This document shows positions 26,097 to 34,816 of a stretch of DNA of 64,000 nucleotides, one piece after another (within the stretch, counting starts at the first letter, position 1; the number at the start of each line of letters is the position of its first letter). The position numbers were made by a program, and so were the translations under genes. Source of the DNA: CAKZML01 sp963823435. Its GTDB lineage: Bacteria > Pseudomonadota > Gammaproteobacteria > Steroidobacterales > BM003. The notes beneath the pieces are model-generated. The model was given only the letters and a program-made list of their open reading frames with translations, made no database searches and was not told the origin of the DNA. Location of the stretch: the NCBI GenBank assembly GCA_963823435.1, contig CAWGLN010000001.1, forward strand, positions 1,364,001-1,428,000. The letters are read 5' to 3'.

Positions 26097-26678
26097 ATGA
26101 AGAAAACCAATTTGCTGCTGCCCCTGCTGGTTGCTGCCGCAGTTCATTCCGCCACAGCCCAGGCCGATGCGCTGGACTACAGTTTCGTTGGACTTCAATA
26201 CGTCTCGGCCGAAATCGACGAGGTCAATATAGATGGAGACGGATACGGCGTTGAGGGATCGTTCAGCCTGAATGATAACTACCATATATTTGCGTCATAC
26301 GGTGACCTCGATTACGACTATGACGTCTCCTCTACATCTTACGACTTCGGGCTGGGTTACAGTCGCGCGCTGACCAGTGACATGGACCTCGTTGCTACCG
26401 TCTCCTACGTTTCAGCCGAAGTGAAGCAAGAGACGCTTGGCTCGTATGACGACGATGGTTACGGTCTGGGTCTGGGTATTCGCGCCATGGTCTCCGAGAA
26501 GTTCGAGTTGTCAGGTGGACTGAATTACATTGATTTGAGCGACTCCGGCAGCGATACGGTCGTGTCGGTGGGTGCGGGCTTTGATGTGACCAGGAATATC
26601 CAGGTAGGCGCTGGAATCAGCTCCAGTGATGACGGAACCGGGTACAACCTGGGTGTTCGATTCTACTTTGGCAGGTAG
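26097..26678 (+). CDS. Small outer-membrane beta-barrel protein
   Basis: 193 residues with a signal peptide (MKKTNLLLPLLVAAAVHSATAQA, cleavage near 23). Amphipathic strands follow, rich in Tyr, Asp, Gly and Ser, for example GLQYVSAEIDEVNIDGDGY and SYDFGLGYSRALTSDMDL, ending GYNLGVRFYFGR with a terminal aromatic-x pattern. This is the architecture of an eight-stranded OmpA/OmpX-like barrel. No family with known function was recognised. It is complete and followed by a strong terminator. Confidence 0.85.
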   Translation: MKKTNLLLPLLVAAAVHSATAQADALDYSFVGLQYVSAEIDEVNIDGDGYGVEGSFSLNDNYHIFASYGDLDYDYDVSSTSYDFGLGYSRALTSDMDLVATVSYVSAEVKQETLGSYDDDGYGLGLGIRAMVSEKFELSGGLNYIDLSDSGSDTVVSVGAGFDVTRNIQVGAGISSSDDGTGYNLGVRFYFGR

Positions 26679-26725
26679 TTGTTACCCGGGAATTTCCAGG
26701 CACCACTTTGCTTGCGATTCAATGG

Positions 26726-26768
26726 GGCCAGGAGCGTTCAATTAATTTGCCACGCTCCTGGCCTTTTT
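26726..26768 (+). terminator. Intrinsic terminator of the beta-barrel gene
   Basis: GGCCAGGAGCGT pairs perfectly with ACGCTCCTGGCC around a 14-base loop and is followed by five T. Confidence 0.9.
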
Positions 26769-26853
26769 CTGATTCCGTTCCTGACCCAAATTTCGCATTC
26801 CAATGACAGGTAAGGGTAGACTGAAACTCTTTCCTGATCAGTGATGCTGCGTT

Positions 26854-28374
26854 GTGAATCAGTCACTCTGTCTTTCAAGACCAATAACAAGGGCCGGCAT
26901 TCTGGCCAGCCTGGCCCTGGGCTGTATTTTTGCCGACCCGCTGGGCGCGCAGCCTCTGCAGGATTGGGTTGACGATAGCTGTCAGGAATGTACCGGATTG
27001 ATGGCATCAAAGACCGGCGTCTACATCCTGGAAAAGGGAGAGGAGGCGCTGATCGGTCGCGCCTGGCTGACCCAGCACGCGACCCAATCCATCGACATCC
27101 AGTACTTCATCTGGAGTACCGATAACATCGGTACTCTGGCGGCGGAACATCTGTTGCGCGCCGCAGAGCGGGGCGTGGCGGTTCGTGTCCTGGTGGACGA
27201 TCTGCTGATTGATGCCGAAGATCAGACTCTGCTGTTGTTGTCGGCACATCCGAAGGTGCAAATTCGCATCTACAACCCCAATCTGTCGGTGGGGGTATCG
27301 TGGTGGGACAGGCTGTTTAATTCAGCGACCGACTTCCGTGCTGTTAACCAGCGCATGCACGACAAGACCGCGATATTCGACGGCATCGCCGGAATCACCG
27401 GTGGGCGCAACATGGCCGACGAGTATTTCGATTTTGACCATGAGTACAATTTCCGCGATCGCGATGTATTGCTGCTTGGGCCTGCCGTGGCGCAGATGAG
27501 CGAGAATTTTGAGGAATTCTGGGCCAGCCCTCTGTCGGTACCGGTGGAGCGGATTCTGGGTGAGTCGGCCCGTATGCCCACCGACGAAGAAGTAAGGGAG
27601 CGGGCGCGAGAGTTACATGCCTACGCGGACGAGCCGGGCAATTTCGAGCCGGAGGTTCGACAGGCTATCGAAAATGTCTCACGATATTTCCCCGGATTAC
27701 TCAAGGCCATGTCCTGGGAGGATGTTACCTTTATCAGTGACATTCCGGGGAAGAACAGTGGCGAATCCGGTTTGGCGGGCGGGGGTGAGTCGACTCGCCG
27801 GCTGATTGAGGCCGTCAGGGCTGCCCGGACATCGGTGCTGATTCAGTCGCCGTATTTGATCCTGCCGGAAGGCGGTTTCGAGTTGTTCGAATCGCTGGTT
27901 CAGCAAGGCGTACGCATCCGCATATCCACCAATTCCCTGGCCTCCACCGACAACATTCCCGCTTTCAGCGGCTACTACAAGCAGCGTTCCCGGTTGCTTG
28001 AGATTGGCGTTGAACTGTACGAATTCAGACCCGATCCCGGAATCCAGACGCAGCTGCTGGAACGCTATCCACGTCTTGCGGAAGACAGCCCTATATTTGC
28101 GCTACATGCCAAGAGCATGGTGATCGACGGGAAAGTCATTTACATCGGCACCTTCAATCTTGATCCACGTTCGGCCAACCTGAATACGGAAGTAGGTGTG
28201 CTGCTTGAAAGCCCGGAGCTGGGCCGTCAACTCAGCGATAGCATTGGGCGGGATATCCTCCCCGAGAACAGTTGGCACACAACCGGTGATTTCAATCCGG
28301 ATTCGGAAGTAGGTCCGGGCAGACGCCTACGCTTGATGCTGAATACTCTGTTGCCCATGCAGTCAATTCTTTAA
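26854..28374 (+). CDS. Phospholipase D-family protein, cardiolipin synthase C-like
   Basis: 506 residues with two HKD motifs: HDKTAIFD (about residue 169) followed by GGRNMADEYFDFD, and HAKSMVID (about residue 418) followed by GTFNLDPRSANLNTE. This two-domain layout and spacing match ClsC/YmdC, which makes cardiolipin from phosphatidylglycerol and phosphatidylethanolamine at the membrane. A signal-like N-terminus (LASLALGCIFADPLGA) suggests export or anchoring, and LALGC might act as a lipobox. Related PLD proteins with other substrates remain possible. The ORF begins with a GTG. Confidence 0.85.
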   Translation: MNQSLCLSRPITRAGILASLALGCIFADPLGAQPLQDWVDDSCQECTGLMASKTGVYILEKGEEALIGRAWLTQHATQSIDIQYFIWSTDNIGTLAAEHLLRAAERGVAVRVLVDDLLIDAEDQTLLLLSAHPKVQIRIYNPNLSVGVSWWDRLFNSATDFRAVNQRMHDKTAIFDGIAGITGGRNMADEYFDFDHEYNFRDRDVLLLGPAVAQMSENFEEFWASPLSVPVERILGESARMPTDEEVRERARELHAYADEPGNFEPEVRQAIENVSRYFPGLLKAMSWEDVTFISDIPGKNSGESGLAGGGESTRRLIEAVRAARTSVLIQSPYLILPEGGFELFESLVQQGVRIRISTNSLASTDNIPAFSGYYKQRSRLLEIGVELYEFRPDPGIQTQLLERYPRLAEDSPIFALHAKSMVIDGKVIYIGTFNLDPRSANLNTEVGVLLESPELGRQLSDSIGRDILPENSWHTTGDFNPDSEVGPGRRLRLMLNTLLPMQSIL

Positions 28375-28396
28375 GGCCCGATTTGGGATGCGAGGT

Positions 28397-29725
28397 CTAG
28401 GCGCGTCGCCCTGGGAAGCCCGGAAGCAGACCGCTGATACCGGCGCCGATCACCACCAGTGCAAAGGACGCCAGGTCCACCCTAAGGTCCAGTTTGGGCA
28501 GGAGTTGCCCACCGCCAAAGCCATACATTGCGAGCAGGGCTATACCCAGGCTGAGCATTATCGCCCCGCTCACCTGGCGTATTGGCGATGGAATAGCAGA
28601 GTCGGTCTTGCGGGAGCCCCGTTCCAGGGGCGAAAGCAACAAGGCCACCGGTGTCAGCAATCCCAGGAGGATGGCTATCCAGCCCGGACGCGTGAGCCAC
28701 CAGGTCATGCTGCCGGGTTCAAAGCCAAGCCCGGGTCCACCGGCAAGGTAGAGCAGGGACACAAAGACCACCATCACCGTGATATGCCATAGATAGACGG
28801 TCATGATCATGCTGTTGATCAGTACCGTGGCGGTCCACAGGCGCAAGCCGTCCAGTACCCGTCGCATGGGTTGTTCCAGCGCCAGCAGCAGACCGAACTG
28901 GAATATGCCGAGGACCAGCAGGGTGGCCTTGGGTGGCAGCGTGTTGCTCAGACCCTCATCAGGCGAGCCGACCATGGCCAGCGGATAGGGGCCTTTGAAA
29001 ATCATCAGATACAGGGTGAAAAGGGCAAGCGCCGAATACAGCAACAATCGCCCCGGACTGCCCAGTTTTCCATCCCGCCAGGCAAAGCCCAGGTGGTGAA
29101 CGGCGAGCCATACCCAGAAGTAATTGGTCCAACCCAGCCATTGCACATCCGCGGCAAAGAAGGCGACGTCCATCAAAGCTGCGCCAGCCGCGAGCATCCA
29201 GAACGAGGCAAATCCGAGGTGTTGCCAGAATGCGTACGTGAGGGGAGCCAGGATGACCACCATGATATAGATGGCCAGGAACCAGGTAGGAATCAGGGCG
29301 GCCTGTGAGGCGAGCTGGATGACCTTGGCACTGACCCCAAGCACATGCATGATCACCGCGATGGCGGCCCAGGCGACGAGCAAGACCAGCAGCGGTGCGA
29401 CCAGTCGATTCAGCCGCGCGTACAGCCAACCTCTGTAGCCAAGATTCTTGCGGCGCGCGCTCTCCAGCGATACAGCGTTGGAATAACCGCCAACAATAAA
29501 GAAGATCGGCATCACCTGGAATATCCAGGTCAGCCATTGTGTCTGGGGATGGCTTTTCAGCAGGTGTCCGAGCGCAATATTGCCGTCAGTCATGTAGGCG
29601 GTGGCGATCAACCAGTGGCCGACGATGACCACCAGTATCGAGACCGAGCGCAGAAAGTCCACGTAACGGTTTCGGTCCGCCGGTGTCTGTGCCGCCATCT
29701 CGGTTGCCTGGGACCAGATTCGCAT
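28397..29725 (-). CDS. Acyltransferase 3-family membrane protein
   Basis: About 442 residues from an ATG at 29725, preferred because GGAG lies 7 bases upstream. A longer frame reaches 29788. The N-terminus after a short tail is RYVDFLRSVSILVVIVGHW, the AT3 opening with an Arg and a catalytic-type His. Then come about ten membrane helices, for example MPIFFIVGGYSNA and TVYLWHITVMVVFVSLLYL. AT3 proteins move acetyl or other acyl groups onto sugars and lipids at the inner membrane. The acceptor is unknown, and the neighbouring cardiolipin-synthase-like gene is convergent. Confidence 0.88.
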   Translation of the reverse strand: MRIWSQATEMAAQTPADRNRYVDFLRSVSILVVIVGHWLIATAYMTDGNIALGHLLKSHPQTQWLTWIFQVMPIFFIVGGYSNAVSLESARRKNLGYRGWLYARLNRLVAPLLVLLVAWAAIAVIMHVLGVSAKVIQLASQAALIPTWFLAIYIMVVILAPLTYAFWQHLGFASFWMLAAGAALMDVAFFAADVQWLGWTNYFWVWLAVHHLGFAWRDGKLGSPGRLLLYSALALFTLYLMIFKGPYPLAMVGSPDEGLSNTLPPKATLLVLGIFQFGLLLALEQPMRRVLDGLRLWTATVLINSMIMTVYLWHITVMVVFVSLLYLAGGPGLGFEPGSMTWWLTRPGWIAILLGLLTPVALLLSPLERGSRKTDSAIPSPIRQVSGAIMLSLGIALLAMYGFGGGQLLPKLDLRVDLASFALVVIGAGISGLLPGFPGRRA

Positions 29726-29991
29726 GTGTCTACTCCATGGTTGCGCTTGTTTGAGGCCGCGGCTCGGGTGCCGGTTGTTTGCCAACACCGCCAGGCCGGT
29801 ACGTCGAAGAGCCTCAGTTTTTAGTTATGCCATGCACCATACAGAGATGCCAGGGCGTAGGAAACACTTTTTGGTGTAAGGCCAGAACGTATTATTCCCC
29901 GGCTTTTTCGCTGGCAGCAACGTTCCCGATTGGTAACGGCGCTACCGGCAAGCCGCATCATGCTGCCTTTCAGGCGTGGGCCCTGCTTGAG

Positions 29992-31239
29992 TTACGCGGG
30001 TGTCAGCCACTGCACTATGTGACGGGTTACCTCGGGGCGACTAAGCAATTCCATGTGACTCGTGTGATAAGCGATCCATTGCGAGTCCCTGGCAAAAGCA
30101 AGTGTTCTGCCTGCCTCGCTGTGTTGGCCAAGAGCGCTATTAAGAGGAACCAGGCCGTCACCGAGCAAACGGTCCACCAGGGTGCTGCGCTTGGCCGCCG
30201 TGGTGGCCGCTACGCTGTAGCAGGCGACACCCTCGGGCAGCGGCAGCGGTTGGCGCTGATCGCTGCCAAGATCGAAACGGTCGTAGCCCTGCCAGTCTTC
30301 GTCCAGCACATGTCCGTAGCGCAGGTCAGTGATGCCTGCACTGCGTATCTGGCCCAAAGCGTTGAACGGCTTGGTATAGGGTGAGCTTCCCATCAGTGCA
30401 TCCAGCCAGTTGCCGACACGCTCCAGTGGTGCACCGTGATGTGGCGTGCCCAGGAACACGATGTTCTTGAGACTGGCCGGCCATTGCATGTCTTGCTGGC
30501 CAGCGACGTGGACGGCGCTGCGTATCAACAGGCCACCCATACTGTGAGCTACGACGCAAAGCTCTTCTACCGGTACCGGCCAGTGTTCGAGCAGTTGTTC
30601 CAGCTGTGTTGCAAGCTCGCGCCCATTCTCAGAGGTGTGCAGACCCGTGTTATAACGTAGATAAACCGGGGTATAGCCCAGGGTAGACGCCAGCACTTCA
30701 CCGTGATCGGTTCCCGGCGTCTTGTCCCGAGCGTGCCATTGCACGTCACTCATGCACAGGCCGTGAATCATCAGCAACACTTTGCCGGTGACTCCGGGCA
30801 TGGGTGGCGGGGATTGCGGGTCCAGCACCTGGCTCCGATAGCGCAGACTCATGGGTATGGCAAATGAATTGCCACTGGCGACCAGGCGGTCACCCATCAC
30901 ACCATTGAGCACGGCAAGCACGGCTTCCCGTTTCGGGGTCTCGGGCTTTTCACCCTCAAGCAAGTCAAACAGCGGTTGCAGGGCCGCCAGCGTCACATCC
31001 AGACCCCTGCCCAGCAATTGCGTAACCCCCCGGATACTGGTGTAGACCATGCCGGTCAGACCGCGTGTCTGGCCTTCCGATTTGCCACCGCGAAAGCCAA
31101 TAGTATTGAGCACGGACCGGTGCACACCTTCGGCAATACCGGTCACACCCTGGGTGGCCTGGTTAGCCAGTTGGGCAATTCCCCGTATATCCGAGGCGCG
31201 CAGGTGCTTCAGCGGGTTGTCCGATTTCCTGGTATTCAT
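29992..31239 (-). CDS. Alpha/beta hydrolase, lipase/PGAP1-like
   Basis: 415 residues. The N-terminal 130 residues are helical and unusual (ASDIRGIAQLANQATQGVTG). The hydrolase domain then has the oxyanion-hole segment VLLMIHGLCMSD, the nucleophile elbow AHSMGG and FLGTPHHGAPLERVGN. These are typical of PGAP1/lipase-class enzymes. The late Asp (GDGLVPLNSA) and His (TSHMELLSRPEV) fit the rest of the triad. There is no signal peptide, so it is probably cytoplasmic or membrane-associated. The substrate is likely a lipid or ester but is not shown. Confidence 0.87.
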   Translation of the reverse strand: MNTRKSDNPLKHLRASDIRGIAQLANQATQGVTGIAEGVHRSVLNTIGFRGGKSEGQTRGLTGMVYTSIRGVTQLLGRGLDVTLAALQPLFDLLEGEKPETPKREAVLAVLNGVMGDRLVASGNSFAIPMSLRYRSQVLDPQSPPPMPGVTGKVLLMIHGLCMSDVQWHARDKTPGTDHGEVLASTLGYTPVYLRYNTGLHTSENGRELATQLEQLLEHWPVPVEELCVVAHSMGGLLIRSAVHVAGQQDMQWPASLKNIVFLGTPHHGAPLERVGNWLDALMGSSPYTKPFNALGQIRSAGITDLRYGHVLDEDWQGYDRFDLGSDQRQPLPLPEGVACYSVAATTAAKRSTLVDRLLGDGLVPLNSALGQHSEAGRTLAFARDSQWIAYHTSHMELLSRPEVTRHIVQWLTPA

Positions 31240-31335
31240 AAATGTGACCTCAATTCCTTGTCCGGAGGCGGCAAGCTTTCCATGGTGGGGGTGATTCTAG
31301 CCCTGTATGTGAAGGCTGGCGAGAAACAGCCCCGC

Positions 31336-31349
31336 TTGAGACAGATCAA
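31336..31349 (+). promoter_or_regulatory. FNR/DNR-type site in the nnrS promoter
   Basis: TTGAG-ACAG-ATCAA differs from the FNR/ANR/DNR consensus TTGAT-N4-ATCAA at one base. A CATAAT at 31372-31377 would put transcription start near 31384 and the site centre at about -41.5, the classic activating position. The next gene is nnrS, usually under an NO- or oxygen-responsive CRP/FNR regulator. Confidence 0.7.
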
Positions 31350-31405
31350 GTAGTACCCACCATGGATGTTGCATAATGCGACCCTGTCCAGGGAGGTCGC
31401 ATCGG

Positions 31406-32617
31406 ATGAGTATCGGGAATATGAACTTACGCAGCCTCATGCTCGCGCCCCACCGAATGTTCTTCACCACGGGGCTGGCTTACCTGGTTCTGGTGTCGGG
31501 CTGGTGGCTGGCGGTACAGGTCGCCCGCACCTGGTTTGGCGCCGGTCTGGAGCCCCTGGTACCCGGTTTGATCTCCCACGGGGCCATGATGCTGTTCCTG
31601 GTGTTCACCCCGTTCATGTTCGGTTTCCTGGTCACGGTTTTTCCGCGCTGGCAACCGGCGCCGGCTTTGCCGCACCGACTCTGCCAGGCGGCCTTTGCCT
31701 TGATGATACTGGCCCTGCCGATGTTGCTGGCCGGGGTGTACCTGGACCAGAGACATGTTTCTGATCGGCTGGTTACTCTACCTTTCCGGGTGGACCCTGG
31801 TACTGGGTGGATTGTTCTCCAGTTGGCTTGTCGCCAGGCAAACCGTATCCCATTCGCAGGGCGTGTTGATCGGCCTGGCGACGGGTCTTGCGGCCGCCCT
31901 GATGTTTGCCTGGGTACTCGTGAAAGGCCGTTTCGATCTTTGGCCCTATGTCAGATCGTTTGGTTTGTGGGGTTTCCTGGTAACGGTCTTTTTCACGGTC
32001 TGCCATCGCATGGTGCCCTTTTTCACTTCCTGCGTGATTAAAGGCTACGAGGTCTGGCGGCCGAACTGGATGCTGCGGACTTTCGTGCTCCTGGCTCTGG
32101 CGCGAGCCGCGCTGGAGGTGCATCCAGAATTCAGCTGGGTTCCGACCTTGGTATGAGCCTGATTGCACTGGTGTTCGCCATCCGCTGGCGCCCGCAAGTG
32201 AAGCATGGCAGTCCCCTGCTGAGCGTTTTGCATATCTCGTTTGCCTGGCTTGTGATCGGGCTGTTATTACAGCTTGGTCAGGATCTTGGTATGGCAATTT
32301 TCAACACCCACTGGTTGGGTCGTGCGCCCTTGCATGCGCTGACTCTGGGATTCCTCGGCGGCATGCTGTTGTCCATGATCACCCGTGTCACCATGGGGCA
32401 TTCCGGCAGGCCGCTGGCCCTGGACAGAGTCGGTTGGTGGATATTCCTGATGACCCAGTTCGCTGCCGTAGCCCGGGTTGCTGCAGAAGTGTTTCCCTTC
32501 ACTGCCGTCTGGCTGACCTTGTTGGCCGCCAGTGTCTGGTTCCTGGCCCTGGCAGCCTGGGCCGCGAAATACGGACCGGTCTTTTTCCAGCCCAGGATTG
32601 ACGGACAGCCCGGATAA
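31406..32617 (+). CDS. nnrS: NnrS-family haem-copper membrane protein (two compensating frameshifts)
   Basis: Three overlapping frames form one NnrS protein of about 404 codons, with breaks near 31750 and 32145. It begins MSIGNMNLRSLMLAPHRMFF and has about twelve hydrophobic segments with conserved His: SHGAMMLFLVFTPFMFGFL, FFTVCHRMVPFFTS, HALTLGFLGGMLLSMITRV, MGHSGRPL. NnrS proteins lie in the inner membrane, bind haem and copper, and protect against nitrosative stress. GGAGG lies 9 bases upstream of the chosen ATG. It heads a cluster with a SirB2-like gene and nirK, behind an FNR-type site. Confidence 0.9.
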
Positions 32618-32638
32618 GTCGGCCTCACGGAGTTTGTC

Positions 32639-33041
32639 TTGCTCTACTTGTATCTAAAACACGCTCATGTGTTCTTCGTTGCCACCAGTATCGTGCTTGT
32701 TCGTATTCCGGGGCGGACTGATGTTCGCCGATTCAACATGGTTACAGCATCCATTGCTCAAGTACACGCCTCACGTTGTGGATACGCTGTTGCTGGCCAG
32801 TGCCGTGTGGCTGATGTTTTTGATCCACCAGTATCCGATCGCGCAGTCCTGGTTGACGGTCAAGGTGGTGCTGTTGCTGGTTTACATCGTACTGGGCAGC
32901 TTTGCCTTGAAGCACGGCCGTAGCAAATTCCGGCGGGGCATCTACTTCGCTCTCGCATTAACCGTAGTTTTGTTTATGGTTTCAGTGGCCAGGGCTCACC
33001 AGCCACTGGGTTGGTTCTCGGATTGGCTGGCAGGAAGCTAA
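32639..33041 (+). CDS. SirB2-like small membrane protein (one-base frameshift)
   Basis: It begins with TTG at 32639 (LYLYLKHAHVFFVATSIVL), shifts near 32700 by one extra T, and continues FVFRGGLMFADSTWL to ALKHGRSKFRRGIYFALAL. Repaired length is about 133 residues with four membrane helices. KHAHVFFVATS and the PHVVDTLLLASAVWL region are typical of the SirB/SirB2 family, whose function is unclear. It lies 21 bases after nnrS and 152 before nirK, so it may be transcribed with nnrS. Confidence 0.8.
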
Positions 33042-33192
33042 TCCCAACTCGATGTTAATTAAAGGGTTTTCCTGTTATTTGGCGCGAGCTGTGTCGGCAA
33101 TCCCAAGAACAACGGCATAAATACTTATTTTTTACGGCTCTTCACGCCACGAATATCGTGCTAAGCGAGTGTCATCCGTGGAGAGTCCTTCC

Positions 33193-34770
33193 GTGAATAC
33201 AAAAGCCCTGGTAATCCTGTTCGCAGTCGCTGCGCTGCTTGTCGCTCACAATGCTCGAGTCAGCAGAAGCTGACGCCAAGCCGATTGTTATCGCCCAATC
33301 CCAGGAAATTTCTGGTGGCTCTGCCAGGGTGATGTCGGCGCCCCCACAGGGTGATCCCATACAGGCCGTCCTGACCAGCCCGCCACAGGTTCCGCCACCG
33401 GTAAATCGTGACCACCCGGCCAGGGTCATCGTCGAGCTGGAGGTGCTTGAAAAGGATATGCAGATTTCCGAGGGTGTGAGTTACCGATTCTGGACTTTTG
33501 GCGGTACCGTCCCGGGCAGTTTTATCCGCATACGCCAGGGCGACACGGTGGAGTTTCACCTGAAGAACCACCCTGGCTCCAAGATGCCGCATAACATTGA
33601 CCTGCACGCGGTCACGGGTCCGGGTGGTGGTGCGACCTCGAGTTTCACGGCTCCCGGGCACGAATCCATCTTCAGTTTCAAGGCGCTGAATCCCGGTCTT
33701 TTTGTCTACCAGTGCGCCACCATGCCCGTGGGTATGCATGTCGCCAACGGCATGTATGGCCTGATCCTGGTGGAGCCTCCGCAAGGCCTGGAACCGGTTG
33801 ATCACGAGTATTACGTGATGCAGGGTGACTTCTACACCGTGGGCAAATACCGGGAGAAGGGTGACCAGCCCTTCGATATGCAAAAGGCCATCGAAGAGAA
33901 CGCCACTTATGTGTTGTTCAATGGCTCTGAGGGCGCGCTGGTCGGCGAGAACGCACTCAAGGCGAAGGTGGGTGACACGGTTCGCCTGTTCGTGGGCAAC
34001 GGCGGCCCCAACCTGGTCTCCAGCTTCCACGTGATCGGCGAGATCTTTGACAAGGTTTACAGCGAGGGCGGCTCGCGCTTCCAGGAAAATGTGCAGACCA
34101 CCCTGGTGCCGGCCGGTGGATCCACGATTACCGAATTCCGGGTGGAGACACCTGGCACCTTTATCCTGATCGATCACAGTATCTTCCGTGCCTTCAACAA
34201 GGGCGCGCTGGGTATGCTGAAGGTCGAGGGTGAACCGAACAAGGAAATCTACACGGGCAAAGAGGTGGATAACGTCTACCTGTCTGACAAGGCCGTGGGC
34301 GAGGGCGCCCCGGTGATGGTCCAGGTGAGCAGCGGCCCAGCAGGCCGGTCAGGCGACCATGGAAGACCAGGCTGCGGCCGGCGCCATCTTGTATAACGGC
34401 ACCTGCTCGGTATGCCACCAGAACAACGGCATGGGATTACCGGGGGTATTCCCGCCGATCGCCCGATCGGACTTCCTGTTGGCAGATAAAAAGCGTGTCA
34501 TTGAGGCAGTAATCAACGGCATCGCGGGTCCCATCACGGTCAATGATGAAGACTACAATTCGGTGATGCCGCCGATGAGTCATCTGAATGACGATGAGAT
34601 CGCGAACATCCTGACCTACGTTTACAACAGCTGGGGTAATAAGGGCGGTGTGGTTTCTATCGCCGAGGTCACCGCAGTGCGCGAGAGCACACAGCGTCCG
34701 GCGGGTGCCGCCAATAAATTGGCCTGGGAGTTTGGCATCGCCCTCCATGAAATGGAAGACGGTGTGATTC
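33193..34770 (+). CDS. nirK: Copper-containing nitrite reductase with C-terminal cytochrome c domain (frameshifts)
   Basis: A GTG at 33193 (NTKALVILFAVAALLVAHN) gives a signal peptide; one extra A near 33270 breaks it. The cupredoxin part has MPHNIDLHAVTG, CATMPVGMH and IDHSIFRAFNKG, which supply type 1 and type 2 copper ligands of the AniA-like class. A second extra base near 34327 leads to AAAQQAGQATMEDQAAAGA and a cytochrome c domain with the haem motif CSVCH and axial Met in MPPMSHL. NirK reduces nitrite to NO in the periplasm, and the fused haem probably accepts electrons. The 3' end is unclear: the frame runs into the shared terminator at 34790. It most likely stops between 34715 and 34770. 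Confidence 0.9.
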
Positions 34771-34789
34771 AGCAGAATTCGAAATATGA

Positions 34790-34813
34790 GGGCCCCAATC
34801 GGGGCCCTTTTCT
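34790..34813. terminator. Bidirectional terminator between nirK and the S9 peptidase gene
   Basis: GGGCCCC, AATC, GGGGCCC followed by TTTTCTT on the plus strand. On the minus strand the same stem comes a few bases after the TGATGA stop of the peptidase gene. The plus-strand T-run is the stronger. Confidence 0.8.
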
Positions 34814-34816
34814 TCA

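Noticed and set aside
25680..26285. Minus-strand frame of about 200 codons opposite the beta-barrel gene
   Set aside because: It is the shadow of the barrel gene and its leader. The plus-strand product has a signal peptide and barrel strands.
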